A DNA stretch of 64,000 nt from Pseudomonadota bacterium (GTDB taxonomy: Bacteria > Pseudomonadota > Gammaproteobacteria > Steroidobacterales > Steroidobacteraceae), in contig JAPLSH010000004.1 in the NCBI GenBank assembly GCA_026398735.1, positions 248,001 through 312,000 of the forward strand, given 5' to 3'. The first letter of the stretch is position 1; the number at the start of each line of letters is the position of its first letter. Positions 24,682 through 34,737 of the stretch are shown piece by piece. Below the pieces are notes generated by a model. That model was not told the DNA's origin and did not search any database. It worked only from the letters and a program-made list of their open reading frames with translations. Made by a program: the position numbers and the translations under genes.

Positions 24682-25683
24682 ATGGCACTGGATATTCTGA
24701 ATCAAGACGAGATCGACGCTCTACTCAATGGAGTAGACAGCGGTACCGTCGATCTTGTTGCGCCGATACAGCCGGGCGAAGTACGTGCTTACGACTTCGC
24801 AACGCAAACGCGTATCGTGCGTGGCCGTATGCCCACGCTCGAGATGATCAACGAGCGCTTTGCACGCCAGATGCGATTGAGCATGTTCAACATGCTGCGC
24901 CGCTCGCCAGACGTGGCGGTGGCTCCGATTACGCTGCCCAAATTCGGCGAGTATCTGCCTACGCTGCAGGTGCCCACCAACCTGAACCTCATTTACATGA
25001 AGCCGCTGCAGGGCAGGGGTCTGGTGATCCTGGAGCCCAAGCTGGTGTTTGCGGTGATCGACAACTTCTTCGGCGGTATCGGCCGCCACGCCAAGATAGA
25101 GGGTCGCGAGTTCACACCGACCGAGATGCAGGTCATCCAGATGCTGCTCAAGCAGATCTTCACCGCCATGCGAGATGCCTGGACTCCGGTGATGGACATC
25201 AGCATGGAGTACATCAACTCGGAAATTAATCCCAACTTCGCCAACATTGTGACGCCTACCGAAATCGTGGTGGTCAGCAAGTTCCATATTGAGTTGGAAG
25301 GCGGCGGTGGTGACATCCATGTGACGCTGCCCTATTCAATGGTCGAACCCATCAAGGACATGCTCAAAGCCGGTATGCAGGCCGATCGCGCTGGCGAGAA
25401 CAATCGCTGGGGTCAGTCGCTGCGCAATGAGCTGGAAGACTCTGAGGTGGAGCTCATCACGACGCTGTGCGAGGCCAAGGTGTCACTGAGCCAACTGCTG
25501 GATATGAAAGCGGGCGACGTCGTGCCTTGCACCTTCAATGGCACAGCCACTGTGCTGTCTGATGGACTGCAGCTGTTTCAGGGTGAAGTGGGTCAGCAAC
25601 GTGGCCGGCAGGTGGTCAAGGTGCGCGAGTTGATCTCCCGCAAGACTGCCAACTCACTCGATGCTTTCGTGAGGAAATGCTGA
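24682..25683 (+). CDS. fliM: Flagellar motor switch protein FliM
   Basis: LNQDEIDALLNGV N-terminal CheY-P binding motif; RGLVILEPKLVFAVIDNFFGGIG; SEINPNFANIVTPTEIVVV. Confidence 0.96.
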   Translation: MALDILNQDEIDALLNGVDSGTVDLVAPIQPGEVRAYDFATQTRIVRGRMPTLEMINERFARQMRLSMFNMLRRSPDVAVAPITLPKFGEYLPTLQVPTNLNLIYMKPLQGRGLVILEPKLVFAVIDNFFGGIGRHAKIEGREFTPTEMQVIQMLLKQIFTAMRDAWTPVMDISMEYINSEINPNFANIVTPTEIVVVSKFHIELEGGGGDIHVTLPYSMVEPIKDMLKAGMQADRAGENNRWGQSLRNELEDSEVELITTLCEAKVSLSQLLDMKAGDVVPCTFNGTATVLSDGLQLFQGEVGQQRGRQVVKVRELISRKTANSLDAFVRKC

Positions 25684-26003
25684 TGGCCGCCGCTCTGGCA
25701 ACTGATTCGGATCTGCCAGCGCCCATGGCGCTGCCCGAAATGGGCTTGGTGGCCAGTGCCCATGACGTAATTCTCGATATTACCGTCGAGTTATCGCTGG
25801 AAGTGGGACGTACGACATCGAACGTGGGCGCGCTTTTAGCGATGAATGTGGGAACTGTGATCGAGCTGGACCGCCCCGCAGGCGAGCCGCTCGACGTATA
25901 TGTCAATGGACGCCTGGTGGCTCACGGCGAGGTGGTTATGGTGAACGAGCGCTATGGCGTTCGCTTTACCGATTCCGTCTCGACCAATCGCAGCCGGCGC
26001 TGA
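25683..26003 (+). CDS. fliN: Flagellar motor switch protein FliN
   Basis: VILDITVELSLEVGRTTSNVGALLAMNVGTVIELDRPAGEPLDVYVNGRLVAHGEVVMVNERYGVRFTD. Confidence 0.95.
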   Translation: MAAALATDSDLPAPMALPEMGLVASAHDVILDITVELSLEVGRTTSNVGALLAMNVGTVIELDRPAGEPLDVYVNGRLVAHGEVVMVNERYGVRFTDSVSTNRSRR

Positions 26004-26029
26004 CCAGTTAGGTCCGAGGAGACAACGCT

Positions 26030-26443
26030 ATGGGTTCTGCGGTTCGCTTTCTGGTGGTTGACGATTTCTCAACCATGCGTCGCATCATCAAAAACTTCCT
26101 CAATGATCTGGGATATAACCACGTTCAGGAAGCAGATGACGGCATGACCGCCTTGCCGATTCTCAAGAGCGGCACTATCGATTTTTTGATCACTGACTGG
26201 AACATGCCGGGCATGCAGGGGCTGGATCTGCTCAAGGCTGTACGAGCCGATGCCAAGATTTCCAAGATGCCGGTGCTGCTGCTGACCGCTGAAGCCAAGC
26301 GCGAGCAGATCATCGAGGCTGCCCAGGCCGGTGTGAATGGCTATGTCATCAAGCCGTTTACTGCGCAGACACTCAAAGACAAACTCGACAAGATCTTGGC
26401 CGGTAAAGGCGCAGGACAGCAGGCGTCACAGGCTGCAGGATGA
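26030..26443 (+). CDS. cheY: Chemotaxis response regulator CheY
   Basis: [70 protein letters not shown]. Confidence 0.96.
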   Translation: MGSAVRFLVVDDFSTMRRIIKNFLNDLGYNHVQEADDGMTALPILKSGTIDFLITDWNMPGMQGLDLLKAVRADAKISKMPVLLLTAEAKREQIIEAAQAGVNGYVIKPFTAQTLKDKLDKILAGKGAGQQASQAAG

Positions 26444-27186
26444 GCGTACAGAGCGCGCCCCTTAGCCTGGCGCAACTGTATGGCGAGGCAGTGGGGCAGC
26501 TGCAAGCCGCCATGCAACAAGACGATTCGCAGCGCTTTCATGCAGTGCTTGAGCAGTTGCGTGAGCGCAGATCCTCGGATGTGCGAGTAGAGCTGAGATC
26601 GCTGGCAACCACGCTGCATGATGCAATGCTGCGCTTTAGACAAGATTTTAATGTTGCCGACATGGCAGAGCATGAAGTGCCTGATGCGCGCGCAAGGCTC
26701 AACTATGTTTTGCAGCTGACAGATGCAGCTGCGCACCGGACCATGGATATGATCGAGCAGTGCGGGCCGCTAGCCGAGCGCATTGCCACGGTTGCCCAAA
26801 GTCTGCAGCAGACCCTTCAATCGACCGACGACGACCCCGACAGCGTGCCTTCCGTGCTGCAAGTGCAAGTAGAAGACTTCATTGCTACGGCAGCGCTGGA
26901 TTGCGGTGCAATCCGTAACAACCTGTCGCAAGTCATGCTGGCTCAGTCCTACCAAGACCTCACAGGCCAGATCATTCGCGGCGTTGTAAGCCTGGTCACT
27001 GAAGTGGAGACCGTGCTGGAAAAACTGCTGGAGATGACAGGCGCAACGGGTCGCACCGGTACTTGGCGTCGCCCGGACTTACCGGTGCCAGGTCAGTCCT
27101 ATGGACCGGCTATTCCCGGCCTGACAGGCGCCGACTCGCGCAATCAAACCAACATCGATGATCTGATGGCCGATCTGGGCCTGTAA
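26440..27186 (+). CDS. cheZ: Protein phosphatase CheZ
   Basis: [26 protein letters not shown] catalytic-helix motif; terminal DDLMADLGL CheY-binding peptide; ATGA overlap with cheY. Confidence 0.92.
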   Translation: MSVQSAPLSLAQLYGEAVGQLQAAMQQDDSQRFHAVLEQLRERRSSDVRVELRSLATTLHDAMLRFRQDFNVADMAEHEVPDARARLNYVLQLTDAAAHRTMDMIEQCGPLAERIATVAQSLQQTLQSTDDDPDSVPSVLQVQVEDFIATAALDCGAIRNNLSQVMLAQSYQDLTGQIIRGVVSLVTEVETVLEKLLEMTGATGRTGTWRRPDLPVPGQSYGPAIPGLTGADSRNQTNIDDLMADLGL

Positions 27187-27289
27187 GTCCATCTGCGTAG
27201 CCTGTGACACAGGGCGCAGTCACGGACCCCCTTGCTGCCTGACACTACCGGCACGACTGGCTGAAAAATTCGGCACAGCAGAGGTTTGC

Positions 27290-27655
27290 ATGGCCGCGTC
27301 TGGCGCACAACAGCATAACGATACTGGCATCGGCGCAACGCCCGGCGTTGCCCTGGGCGGCGCTAGCGCGTTGGTGTTGCAGCTGCCGGCGCACTGTACG
27401 TTGTCGCAGGCGGTAGCGCTGCGCGCCAGTCTGCTCACTGCAGCGGCAACTACCAGTGATGTTCAATTAGACGCCAATGATGTTGAAGCCGTTGATACCG
27501 CCGGCCTGCAGCTGCTGCTGGCTTTTATCACGCAGCTGCAGCAGCAGCGACGCTGCGTGCAGTGGGTACATGTTGGTACGCCGCTACGGATGGCCGCAAA
27601 GCAGCTTGGTCTGCTGCAACTGTTGGGCCTTGATACCCAGGGGCTCGCCCCGTGA
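27290..27655 (+). CDS. STAS-domain protein (anti-sigma antagonist type)
   Basis: DVQLDANDVEAVDTAGLQLLLAFITQLQQQRRCVQWV. Confidence 0.8.
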   Translation: MAASGAQQHNDTGIGATPGVALGGASALVLQLPAHCTLSQAVALRASLLTAAATTSDVQLDANDVEAVDTAGLQLLLAFITQLQQQRRCVQWVHVGTPLRMAAKQLGLLQLLGLDTQGLAP

Positions 27656-29232
27656 TTGACACCACAGAGCAATTTCAAGCTGCCTTCTTCGACGAGAGTC
27701 TGGAAGCACTTGATGCCATGGAGAGTGGCTTGCTACAGATGGATGCGGGCGATGCCAATGCCGATCGCATCAACACTATTTTCCGACTTGCTCATTCGAT
27801 CAAGGGAAACGCCGGCATGTTGGGCTTTACGCCCGTGGCCAGCTTCACTCACCTACTTGAATCATTGCTGGCACAGGTGCGCGCCAACCAACGCGGGTTT
27901 ACGCAACCGGTTGCTGACGCTTTACTGCTGGCGGTAGATGCACTGCGCAATATGATGATTGATCTGCGCACTGGGCACGGGCAAGCAACGTTAAGCAGCG
28001 ATGTGATGCGTGAGCAACTGCTGGCCTTGATCAGCGAAGTGCCGGCGCAGGCTGCACCAGCTCACGCGCCAGCATCGGCGCCCACGTGCAACACGGCTCA
28101 TGCAACGGGTCAATGGTTGATAGGGTTCTCGGCGCGCGAGTCTTTGCTGATTGCTGGCATCGATCCGGCGCAGCTTTTTGCGGATGTGTCTGCACTGGGT
28201 CCGCTGCACGCAACGGCAGATACCGCGGGCCTGCCTGCGCTGGCCGACCTGAACCCAAGTGTTTGCCACCTTCGCTGGGAACTGCATCTGCAGACCGATG
28301 CACCACAGGATTCGATTGAGCTGCTGTTTGACTGGGCCGAAAATCATTGTGATTTGGTGATTACGCAGTTGCCGGCGCTGGTACAAGCAGCGGCAGATCC
28401 GCACACCGCTGAGCAGGATGCGGCCTCGGTGCGGATGCCGTTGGCCAAGATTGATGCAGTGCAGGTAGCGCTTAATCGTGTCACCAGCGCCGAAGCGCAG
28501 TTGCAAAGCGAAGTTTCCGCATTGGCCGGTGGTGCTGCCGAGGGCGTGCGCTTCGGGATGACGCAGCTGCAACTACAGCTGCGGCAACTCCAAGAAGAAG
28601 TACGGCGCTTGCGCATGTTGCCGGTGGGCACCTTGTTTGGACGTTTTCCGCGCCTGGTGCGCGATGCCGGCGCATTGCTTGGCAAGCAGATCCGTTTAAC
28701 CACTGGCGGCGATGACACGGAGCTTGACCGGGCCATTCTTGAGCGCTTGGGCGATCCGCTACTGCATCTGGTGCGCAATTGCATTGATCACGGCATTGAG
28801 TTGCCTCAGCTGCGGGTGGCAGCCGGTAAACCTGCTGAGGGCCATGTGCATATTGAGGTTGCGGCAAGCGCTGGCTTGGTGGTGATCGAAGTCAGTGACG
28901 ACGGTAAGGGGCTCGATTCACATCGCATTTTAGACAAGGCCCGTGCGCGCGGTCTGCCACAGGCGCAGGCCGAGCTTACTGAGCAGCAGGTCCATGAATT
29001 GATCTTCCTGCCTGGCCTTTCAACGATCGACGTTGCCACAGACTTGTCCGGCCGGGGCGTCGGCATGGATGTGGTGCGCTGCAACGTTGAAACCCTCGGC
29101 GGAAGCATCGAACTGCAGTCCAAGCCGGGTATGGGCACACGCTTTACGCTGTGTCTGCCCATTGCTGTCGATGGCCAGATCATGGGCGAGTCGGTAGCCG
29201 ACGGCCTGCTTCAACTGCGCCACAGCGCCTGA
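27652..29232 (+). CDS. cheA: Chemotaxis histidine kinase CheA, lacking recognisable P5/CheW-like domain
   Basis: Hpt FRLAHSIKGNAGMLGF; dimerisation helices; HATPase HLVRNCIDHGIE, DDGKGLD, GRGVGMDVV; ends shortly after GMGTRFTLCLPIAV. GTG start. Confidence 0.88.
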   Translation: MIDTTEQFQAAFFDESLEALDAMESGLLQMDAGDANADRINTIFRLAHSIKGNAGMLGFTPVASFTHLLESLLAQVRANQRGFTQPVADALLLAVDALRNMMIDLRTGHGQATLSSDVMREQLLALISEVPAQAAPAHAPASAPTCNTAHATGQWLIGFSARESLLIAGIDPAQLFADVSALGPLHATADTAGLPALADLNPSVCHLRWELHLQTDAPQDSIELLFDWAENHCDLVITQLPALVQAAADPHTAEQDAASVRMPLAKIDAVQVALNRVTSAEAQLQSEVSALAGGAAEGVRFGMTQLQLQLRQLQEEVRRLRMLPVGTLFGRFPRLVRDAGALLGKQIRLTTGGDDTELDRAILERLGDPLLHLVRNCIDHGIELPQLRVAAGKPAEGHVHIEVAASAGLVVIEVSDDGKGLDSHRILDKARARGLPQAQAELTEQQVHELIFLPGLSTIDVATDLSGRGVGMDVVRCNVETLGGSIELQSKPGMGTRFTLCLPIAVDGQIMGESVADGLLQLRHSA

Positions 29233-29251
29233 CACCAGAGGACTGTTGCAC

Positions 29252-29767
29252 ATGAATGCCCCGGAACAGCAGCGCTTGGTAGCCCAGCCTTACGCTTTGG
29301 CACAGTTGCTGGTGGTGCAGTGCGGTGGTCGCCTGTATGGAATCGATCTGCAGCGTCTGCACGAAATCCGTCGCAGCGCGCCGCCGCCGCATCTGCCTGC
29401 TGCGAACGGTAGCGAGCCCGGCATGCTGAATCTGCGCGGTGAGTTTGTTCCGCTGTTGCACCTGCGTGCACGGCTGGGCTTGCCTTTACCGGCACCCGGT
29501 AGCGATGCGGCGATTTTATTGCTGGCCGTCAATACAGTCGCAGGCCCGCGCGAATGTGCGCTGGTAGTGGATGGCGTATCGGATGTTGTGGAACCGGGCG
29601 ACAGCGTGTTGCCAACAGCCGGCGGCACCGCCCAGGTACCCGTGCAGATCGATGTGGATGCGCTGCTGGGAGACTACTTGCGCCAGAACGCCGGGGTAAA
29701 CAGTACCAACGCGGTAAACAGTTCGATACGGCCCAGGAACATGGCCGTAATACACAGCCAGATCTGA
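29252..29767 (+). CDS. cheW: CheW-like chemotaxis coupling protein
   Basis: LLVVQCGGRLYGIDLQRLHEI, MLNLRGEFVPLLHLRARLGLP, ECALVVDGVSDVVEP; C-terminus runs antisense into trkH. Confidence 0.82.
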   Translation: MNAPEQQRLVAQPYALAQLLVVQCGGRLYGIDLQRLHEIRRSAPPPHLPAANGSEPGMLNLRGEFVPLLHLRARLGLPLPAPGSDAAILLLAVNTVAGPRECALVVDGVSDVVEPGDSVLPTAGGTAQVPVQIDVDALLGDYLRQNAGVNSTNAVNSSIRPRNMAVIHSQI

Positions 29768-31134
29768 GAGTCCGCTAGCGAAGCCCAGTTGTGTCCCGGT
29801 GCAATGGCGCCGAGCCCCGGGCCTGCATTGTTAAGCGAGGCCAGCACAGCAGTGAAGGCGGTCATGAAATCCAGCCCAGTGGCCAGCATGGCAAAGGTGA
29901 GCGTCACCAGCGTCATGAAGTACACAAATATAAAAGCCAGCACCGAATAGACCACGCGATTGGGTATGACACTGCCGGCAATCTTGAGTGGCGCTACGGC
30001 CTGCGGATGCACCAGCACAAACATCTCGCGCAGCGACTGCTTGAACAGCACCAGCGTACGGAACATTTTAATGCCACCGCCCGGCGAGCCGCTGCTGCTG
30101 GAAATGCTGCCCAAAAACAGCATCCACATGGGCGCAAACAACGGCCAGGCCGACCAGTCGACGGTAGACAGTCCCGAGGTAGTGGCCATCGATATCACAT
30201 TGAAGCTCACCTGATGCAGCGCTAATCCGACCGACGTGAACGTTCCATAATTAAGCAGATAGGCAGTGAGCCCAAGCACAGAGCCAGCAATCCACAGCAA
30301 CAGCCAGCGTGCCTCCGGATCGCGCAGATAGATGCTGGTGTCGCCCTTGCGCAGCGCGGCGAAGTGGGTGGAGAAGTTAATGGCGGCGACCAGCATAAAC
30401 AGCGCAATTACTGCTTCCATGCGGCCCGAATGAAAATACGCCAGACCTGCATCGTGAGTGGAGAAGCCCCCCAGCGACAGCACGGTAAAGGCATGACAGA
30501 TGGCGTCAAACAACGGCATGCCCACGCCTAATAAGGCCAGTACGCACAGCAGCGTTAGTCCGCAATACACCAGCCATAGTGCGCCGGCAGTTTGCAGAAT
30601 GCGCGGGGTGAGGCGCGCGTCTTTGGTACCGCCCGGCGCATCACCGCGCTGCACTTGCATGCCGCCCACACCCAGCAAGGGCAGGATGGCCACAGCCAGC
30701 ACAATGATGGCCATACCACCGAACCACTGCAGTGCATGGCGCCACAGGTTCACGCCCCGCGGTAGCAGATCGACATGCGACAGCGTGGTGACCCCCGAGG
30801 TGGTCAGCGCGGACATCGCCTCGAAGTAGGCGTCGGTAAAACTCAGGCCCGGGATTTCGCGCATCAGCGGCAGCGCTGCTACCAGCGTGACCAGCAGCCA
30901 ACCGACCGTGACCAGCAGGTAGCCGTCGCGGGGCTTGAGCGCATCGCGGTAGCGGCGGGTGGGCAGTCGCAGGGCTAAGGCAACTACAGCGGTGAGTAAC
31001 CCCCCGCCGATGAAAGTCACGGCGGTGTCCGGCTCGCCGTTGAACAGCGAGGTCAGTGCCGGCAACAGGTACAGTGCCGCGCAGACCAGCAGTAGTGAGC
31101 CGAGGAAGTTGCAGACTGCGAGGATGGAGCGCAT
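29674..31134 (-). CDS. trkH: Potassium uptake protein TrkH
   Basis: DAYFEAMSALTTSGVTTL, LQWFGGMAIIVLAVAILPLLGVGGMQ, ISSSSGSPGGGIKMFRTLVL, FLGRIELFTALVLFTPAFWRK. Confidence 0.95.
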   Translation of the reverse strand: MRSILAVCNFLGSLLLVCAALYLLPALTSLFNGEPDTAVTFIGGGLLTAVVALALRLPTRRYRDALKPRDGYLLVTVGWLLVTLVAALPLMREIPGLSFTDAYFEAMSALTTSGVTTLSHVDLLPRGVNLWRHALQWFGGMAIIVLAVAILPLLGVGGMQVQRGDAPGGTKDARLTPRILQTAGALWLVYCGLTLLCVLALLGVGMPLFDAICHAFTVLSLGGFSTHDAGLAYFHSGRMEAVIALFMLVAAINFSTHFAALRKGDTSIYLRDPEARWLLLWIAGSVLGLTAYLLNYGTFTSVGLALHQVSFNVISMATTSGLSTVDWSAWPLFAPMWMLFLGSISSSSGSPGGGIKMFRTLVLFKQSLREMFVLVHPQAVAPLKIAGSVIPNRVVYSVLAFIFVYFMTLVTLTFAMLATGLDFMTAFTAVLASLNNAGPGLGAIAPGHNWASLADSQIWLCITAMFLGRIELFTALVLFTPAFWRK

Positions 31135-31147
31135 GGCAGGTGTTGCG

Positions 31148-32512
31148 CTACTCGACCTGGAACACGCGCGCCACGGCCTCGACCTTGCGCGGATCTACCA
31201 GCATGACGATCACGTGGTCTTCTTCTTCGATGACGGTGTCATGGTGAGCGATGATGACCTGCTCGCCGCGCACGATGGCGGCAATGGACGCGCCTTCTGG
31301 CAACGCCACCTGTTCGACCGTGCGGCCAGCCACGCGCGACAGCTCGGCCGGACCATGCACCACGGTTTCCAGTGCCTCGGCGCTACCGCGACGCAGCGAA
31401 TGCACCCGCACCACATCACCGCGGCGCACGTGGGCCAGCAAGCTGCCGATGGTCACGGTCTGCGGGGAGATCACCACGTCGATGCTGCGGTTCTCCATCA
31501 ACTCGCCATACGAGGGCTTGTTGACCAGCGCCATGACTTTGCGCGCACCCAGCCGCCGCGCCAGCATCGCCGACAGCACATTGGCCTCTTCGGAGTTGGT
31601 GAGCGCGGCAAACACATCGATGCTGTCGATGTTCTCTTCGATGAGCAGGTCTTCGTCCTGCGCATCGCCCTGCAGCACGATGGTGTTTTCAAGACGCTCT
31701 GACGCAATACGCGCGCGCTTGGGATCACGTTCGATCAGTTTGACCTGATATTGCTTCTCGAGCAGCGCCGCCAGCCGCAGGCCGATGTTGCCGCCGCCTG
31801 CAATCACCACGCGGCGTACCGGCTCTTCGGTGCGACGGATCTCGCCCATCATCCGTTGGATATAGTCGCGTGCCGCGATGAAATAAATTTCATCGCCCTC
31901 CTCGACAACGGTCTCACCGGTGGGCTCGATGGTACGGCCATCACGCCAGATGGCAGCAATGCGCGCCTCGGCATGCGGCATATGATCTTTGAGGGTGCGT
32001 AGTTGCTGTCCCACCAGCAGCCCGCCGCGCAGTGCGCGCAGGCCCACCAGCCGCACCTTGCCGTCGGCAAAGTCCACCACCTGCAAAGCACCTGGGTTGT
32101 GGATCAGACGCTCGATGTATTCGGTGACCAGTTGTTCCGGATTGATCCACACGTCCACAGCTAGTGCGCCGTCGGCAAACAGCTTCGTGTGATTGGTGTA
32201 TTCGCTGGCGCGTATGCGTGCGATGCGCGTCGGCGTGCGGTACAGCGTGTGAGCGATGCTGCAGGCCACCATGTTGACTTCGTCCGAGCTGGTCAGCGCC
32301 ACCAGGATGTCGGTTTCGGCAATGCCTGCTGCTTCCAGCACCGACGGATGCGAGGCACTGCCGGCAACCGTGCGCACATCGAGGCGGTCTTGCAGATCGC
32401 GCAGCACGTCCTCGTTGGTGTCGACGATGGTGACGTCGTTGGCCGGTTCACGTGACAGGTGGTAAGCAGCGGTACGGCCTACTTGGCCTGCACCCAGGAT
32501 CAGCACTTTCAC
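31148..32512 (-). CDS. trkA: Trk system potassium transporter TrkA
   Basis: KVLILGAGQVGRTAAYHL and second RVVIAGGGNIGLRLA nucleotide-binding motifs; GTG start overlapping the uvrD stop. Confidence 0.95.
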   Translation of the reverse strand: MKVLILGAGQVGRTAAYHLSREPANDVTIVDTNEDVLRDLQDRLDVRTVAGSASHPSVLEAAGIAETDILVALTSSDEVNMVACSIAHTLYRTPTRIARIRASEYTNHTKLFADGALAVDVWINPEQLVTEYIERLIHNPGALQVVDFADGKVRLVGLRALRGGLLVGQQLRTLKDHMPHAEARIAAIWRDGRTIEPTGETVVEEGDEIYFIAARDYIQRMMGEIRRTEEPVRRVVIAGGGNIGLRLAALLEKQYQVKLIERDPKRARIASERLENTIVLQGDAQDEDLLIEENIDSIDVFAALTNSEEANVLSAMLARRLGARKVMALVNKPSYGELMENRSIDVVISPQTVTIGSLLAHVRRGDVVRVHSLRRGSAEALETVVHGPAELSRVAGRTVEQVALPEGASIAAIVRGEQVIIAHHDTVIEEEDHVIVMLVDPRKVEAVARVFQVE

Positions 32513-34737
32513 CGGATGGTCTCCAGGTTGGCGTAAGCCAGCATGAGCCACTTGGACCCGTGCTGCTCGAAATTGACTTGTACGCGCGCCTGCGCGCCCT
32601 GACCTTCGATGGACAAGATGATGCCATCACCAAACTTGGCGTGACGCACGGGCATGCCCAGTCGCAAGCCGGTCGAGCCGTCGCCGGCAGAGCCGCTGCG
32701 GCGAGCCCCAGCCGCTGCAAATCCACTGTCGCCGCTACCGTAGCCGCCCATGGGCCGTGAAGTCTGGGTGCGCGGGCGCAATTCTTCCATCAATTCGGCA
32801 GGGATCTCTTCGATGAAACGTGACGGCGTGCCATAGCGCTCCATGCCGTGCAGCACACGCTTTTCGGCATAGGTGATGTAGAGCTGGCGCATGGCACGTG
32901 TGGTACCCACATAGGCCAGGCGGCGCTCTTCTTCCAGACCATCCAGGTCGTTGATGGAGCGCTGATGCGGGAACAGGCCTTCTTCCATTCCACACAGAAA
33001 CACCACCGGAAACTCCAATCCCTTGGCGGTATGCAGCGTCATCATCTGCACGCAGTCTTCCCAGGCATCGGCCTGACCCTCGCCGGATTCAAGCACTGCA
33101 TGCGCCAAAAACGCTTCTAGCGGTGGCAGCGCCTGCTCGGTGCTGTCCTGTGCAATGTCAAAACTGTCGAAGCCGCGCGCAGCAGAGACCAGTTCTTCAA
33201 GGTTCTCGACGCGTGCTTCGCCGCGATCCTGTTTGTCTTTACGATGGTGCTCGAGCAGGTTGGAGCCTTGCAGTACCGTATCGACTTGTTCGTGCAGCGC
33301 ACGACCGGCCACTTCGGCCGACAGGCGTTCGATGAGCGCCAGAAAGCCGCGCAGTGCGGTGATCGCGCGGGCCCCTAACTCCAGATCATCGGGCCCGCCG
33401 CGCGTGCGCGTCACTGCGGCCTGCCACAACGACTGATTACTTTCACGCGCTGCTGTGCGCAGTACGTCCATGGTGCGCGCGCCAATGCCGCGTACCGGCA
33501 AATTGACTACACGCTCAAACGACGCATCGTCGTCGCGGTTGGAGACCAGCCGCATATAGGCCAAGGCGTCTTTGATTTCTGCGCGCTCGTAGAAGCGCAG
33601 ACCACCGTAAACCCGATAAGCCATACGCGCCGATAGGAAGGCTTCTTCGAGTACGCGTGACTGGGCGTTGGAGCGATACAGCACTGCCGCTTCGCGCAGC
33701 GCGCCGCCTTGTTTGGCCCAGGCTTGAATGCGCGCCAGCACAAACGACGCTTCATCGCGATCGTTGGTGGCTGCAAACAGCCGGATCGGATCGCCCTTGC
33801 CGCCGTTGGTCCACAGGTTTTTGCCCAATCGCCCGGTGTTGTGCGCGATCAGCGCATTGGCGGCATCGAGAATGTTGCCGGTCGAGCGATAGTTCTGTTC
33901 GAGCCGAAACAGCGTGGCAGTCGGGTAGTCGCGAGTGAACTGCTGCAGGTTTTCGACTTTGGCACCGCGCCAGCGGTAAATCGACTGGTCGTCGTCACCC
34001 ACCACAAACGGCGCACCCTTGGTGCCTGCAATCAGTCGCGTCCAAGCGTATTGGATGCCGTTGGTGTCTTGGAACTCGTCGATCAGCACCTGCGAGAAGC
34101 GGCTGCGGTAATGCTCCAGCAACGAGGCGTTGTCGCGCCACAGTTCAAACGCACGCAGCAGCAATTCGGCAAAGTCCACCACACCGTTGCGGCGACAGAT
34201 CTCTTCGTAATCGATGTACAGCTTGCGCATCACCTGTTGCATCGGGTCTTCGCCGAGCTTCAGTTGCGCCGGACGCTGACCGTCATCTTTGCGCTGATTG
34301 ATCCAGTACTGCACTTCACGCGGCACAAAGCGCGTGTCGTCCAAGCCCTGTGCCTTAATCAATCGCTTGATGATGCGTTGTTGGTCGTCGGAATCGAGGA
34401 TTTGGAAGCCGCGTGGCAAGCCAGCTTCTTCGAAGTGCAGGCGCAGCAGCCGGTGCGCAATGCCGTGAAACGTACCGACCCACATGGCGTTGCCAGGCAT
34501 GCCCAGCAGCGGCTCGATGCGATGGCGCATCTCGGCCGCAGCCTTGTTGGTAAAGGTCACGGCCAGCACGTTCCAGGGTGACGCACCCAAGGCGCGCACT
34601 GCCCAGGCAATGCGATGGGTGAGAACACGCGTCTTGCCGCTACCTGCACCGGCTAGCACCAAAGTGGGCGCTTGCTCGGCCGTGACAGCAGCACGTTGCT
34701 CGTCGTTGAGCGGGCCGAGAATCTCGGAGAGGTCCAT
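32509..34737 (-). CDS. uvrD: UvrD-type DNA helicase II
   Basis: LAGAGSGKTRVLTHRI, VLIDEFQDTNGIQ, VGDDDQSIYRWRGA, QNYRSTGNIL, TLHTAKGLEFPVVFLCGMEEGLFPHQRS. Confidence 0.96.
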   Translation of the reverse strand: MDLSEILGPLNDEQRAAVTAEQAPTLVLAGAGSGKTRVLTHRIAWAVRALGASPWNVLAVTFTNKAAAEMRHRIEPLLGMPGNAMWVGTFHGIAHRLLRLHFEEAGLPRGFQILDSDDQQRIIKRLIKAQGLDDTRFVPREVQYWINQRKDDGQRPAQLKLGEDPMQQVMRKLYIDYEEICRRNGVVDFAELLLRAFELWRDNASLLEHYRSRFSQVLIDEFQDTNGIQYAWTRLIAGTKGAPFVVGDDDQSIYRWRGAKVENLQQFTRDYPTATLFRLEQNYRSTGNILDAANALIAHNTGRLGKNLWTNGGKGDPIRLFAATNDRDEASFVLARIQAWAKQGGALREAAVLYRSNAQSRVLEEAFLSARMAYRVYGGLRFYERAEIKDALAYMRLVSNRDDDASFERVVNLPVRGIGARTMDVLRTAARESNQSLWQAAVTRTRGGPDDLELGARAITALRGFLALIERLSAEVAGRALHEQVDTVLQGSNLLEHHRKDKQDRGEARVENLEELVSAARGFDSFDIAQDSTEQALPPLEAFLAHAVLESGEGQADAWEDCVQMMTLHTAKGLEFPVVFLCGMEEGLFPHQRSINDLDGLEEERRLAYVGTTRAMRQLYITYAEKRVLHGMERYGTPSRFIEEIPAELMEELRPRTQTSRPMGGYGSGDSGFAAAGARRSGSAGDGSTGLRLGMPVRHAKFGDGIILSIEGQGAQARVQVNFEQHGSKWLMLAYANLETIR

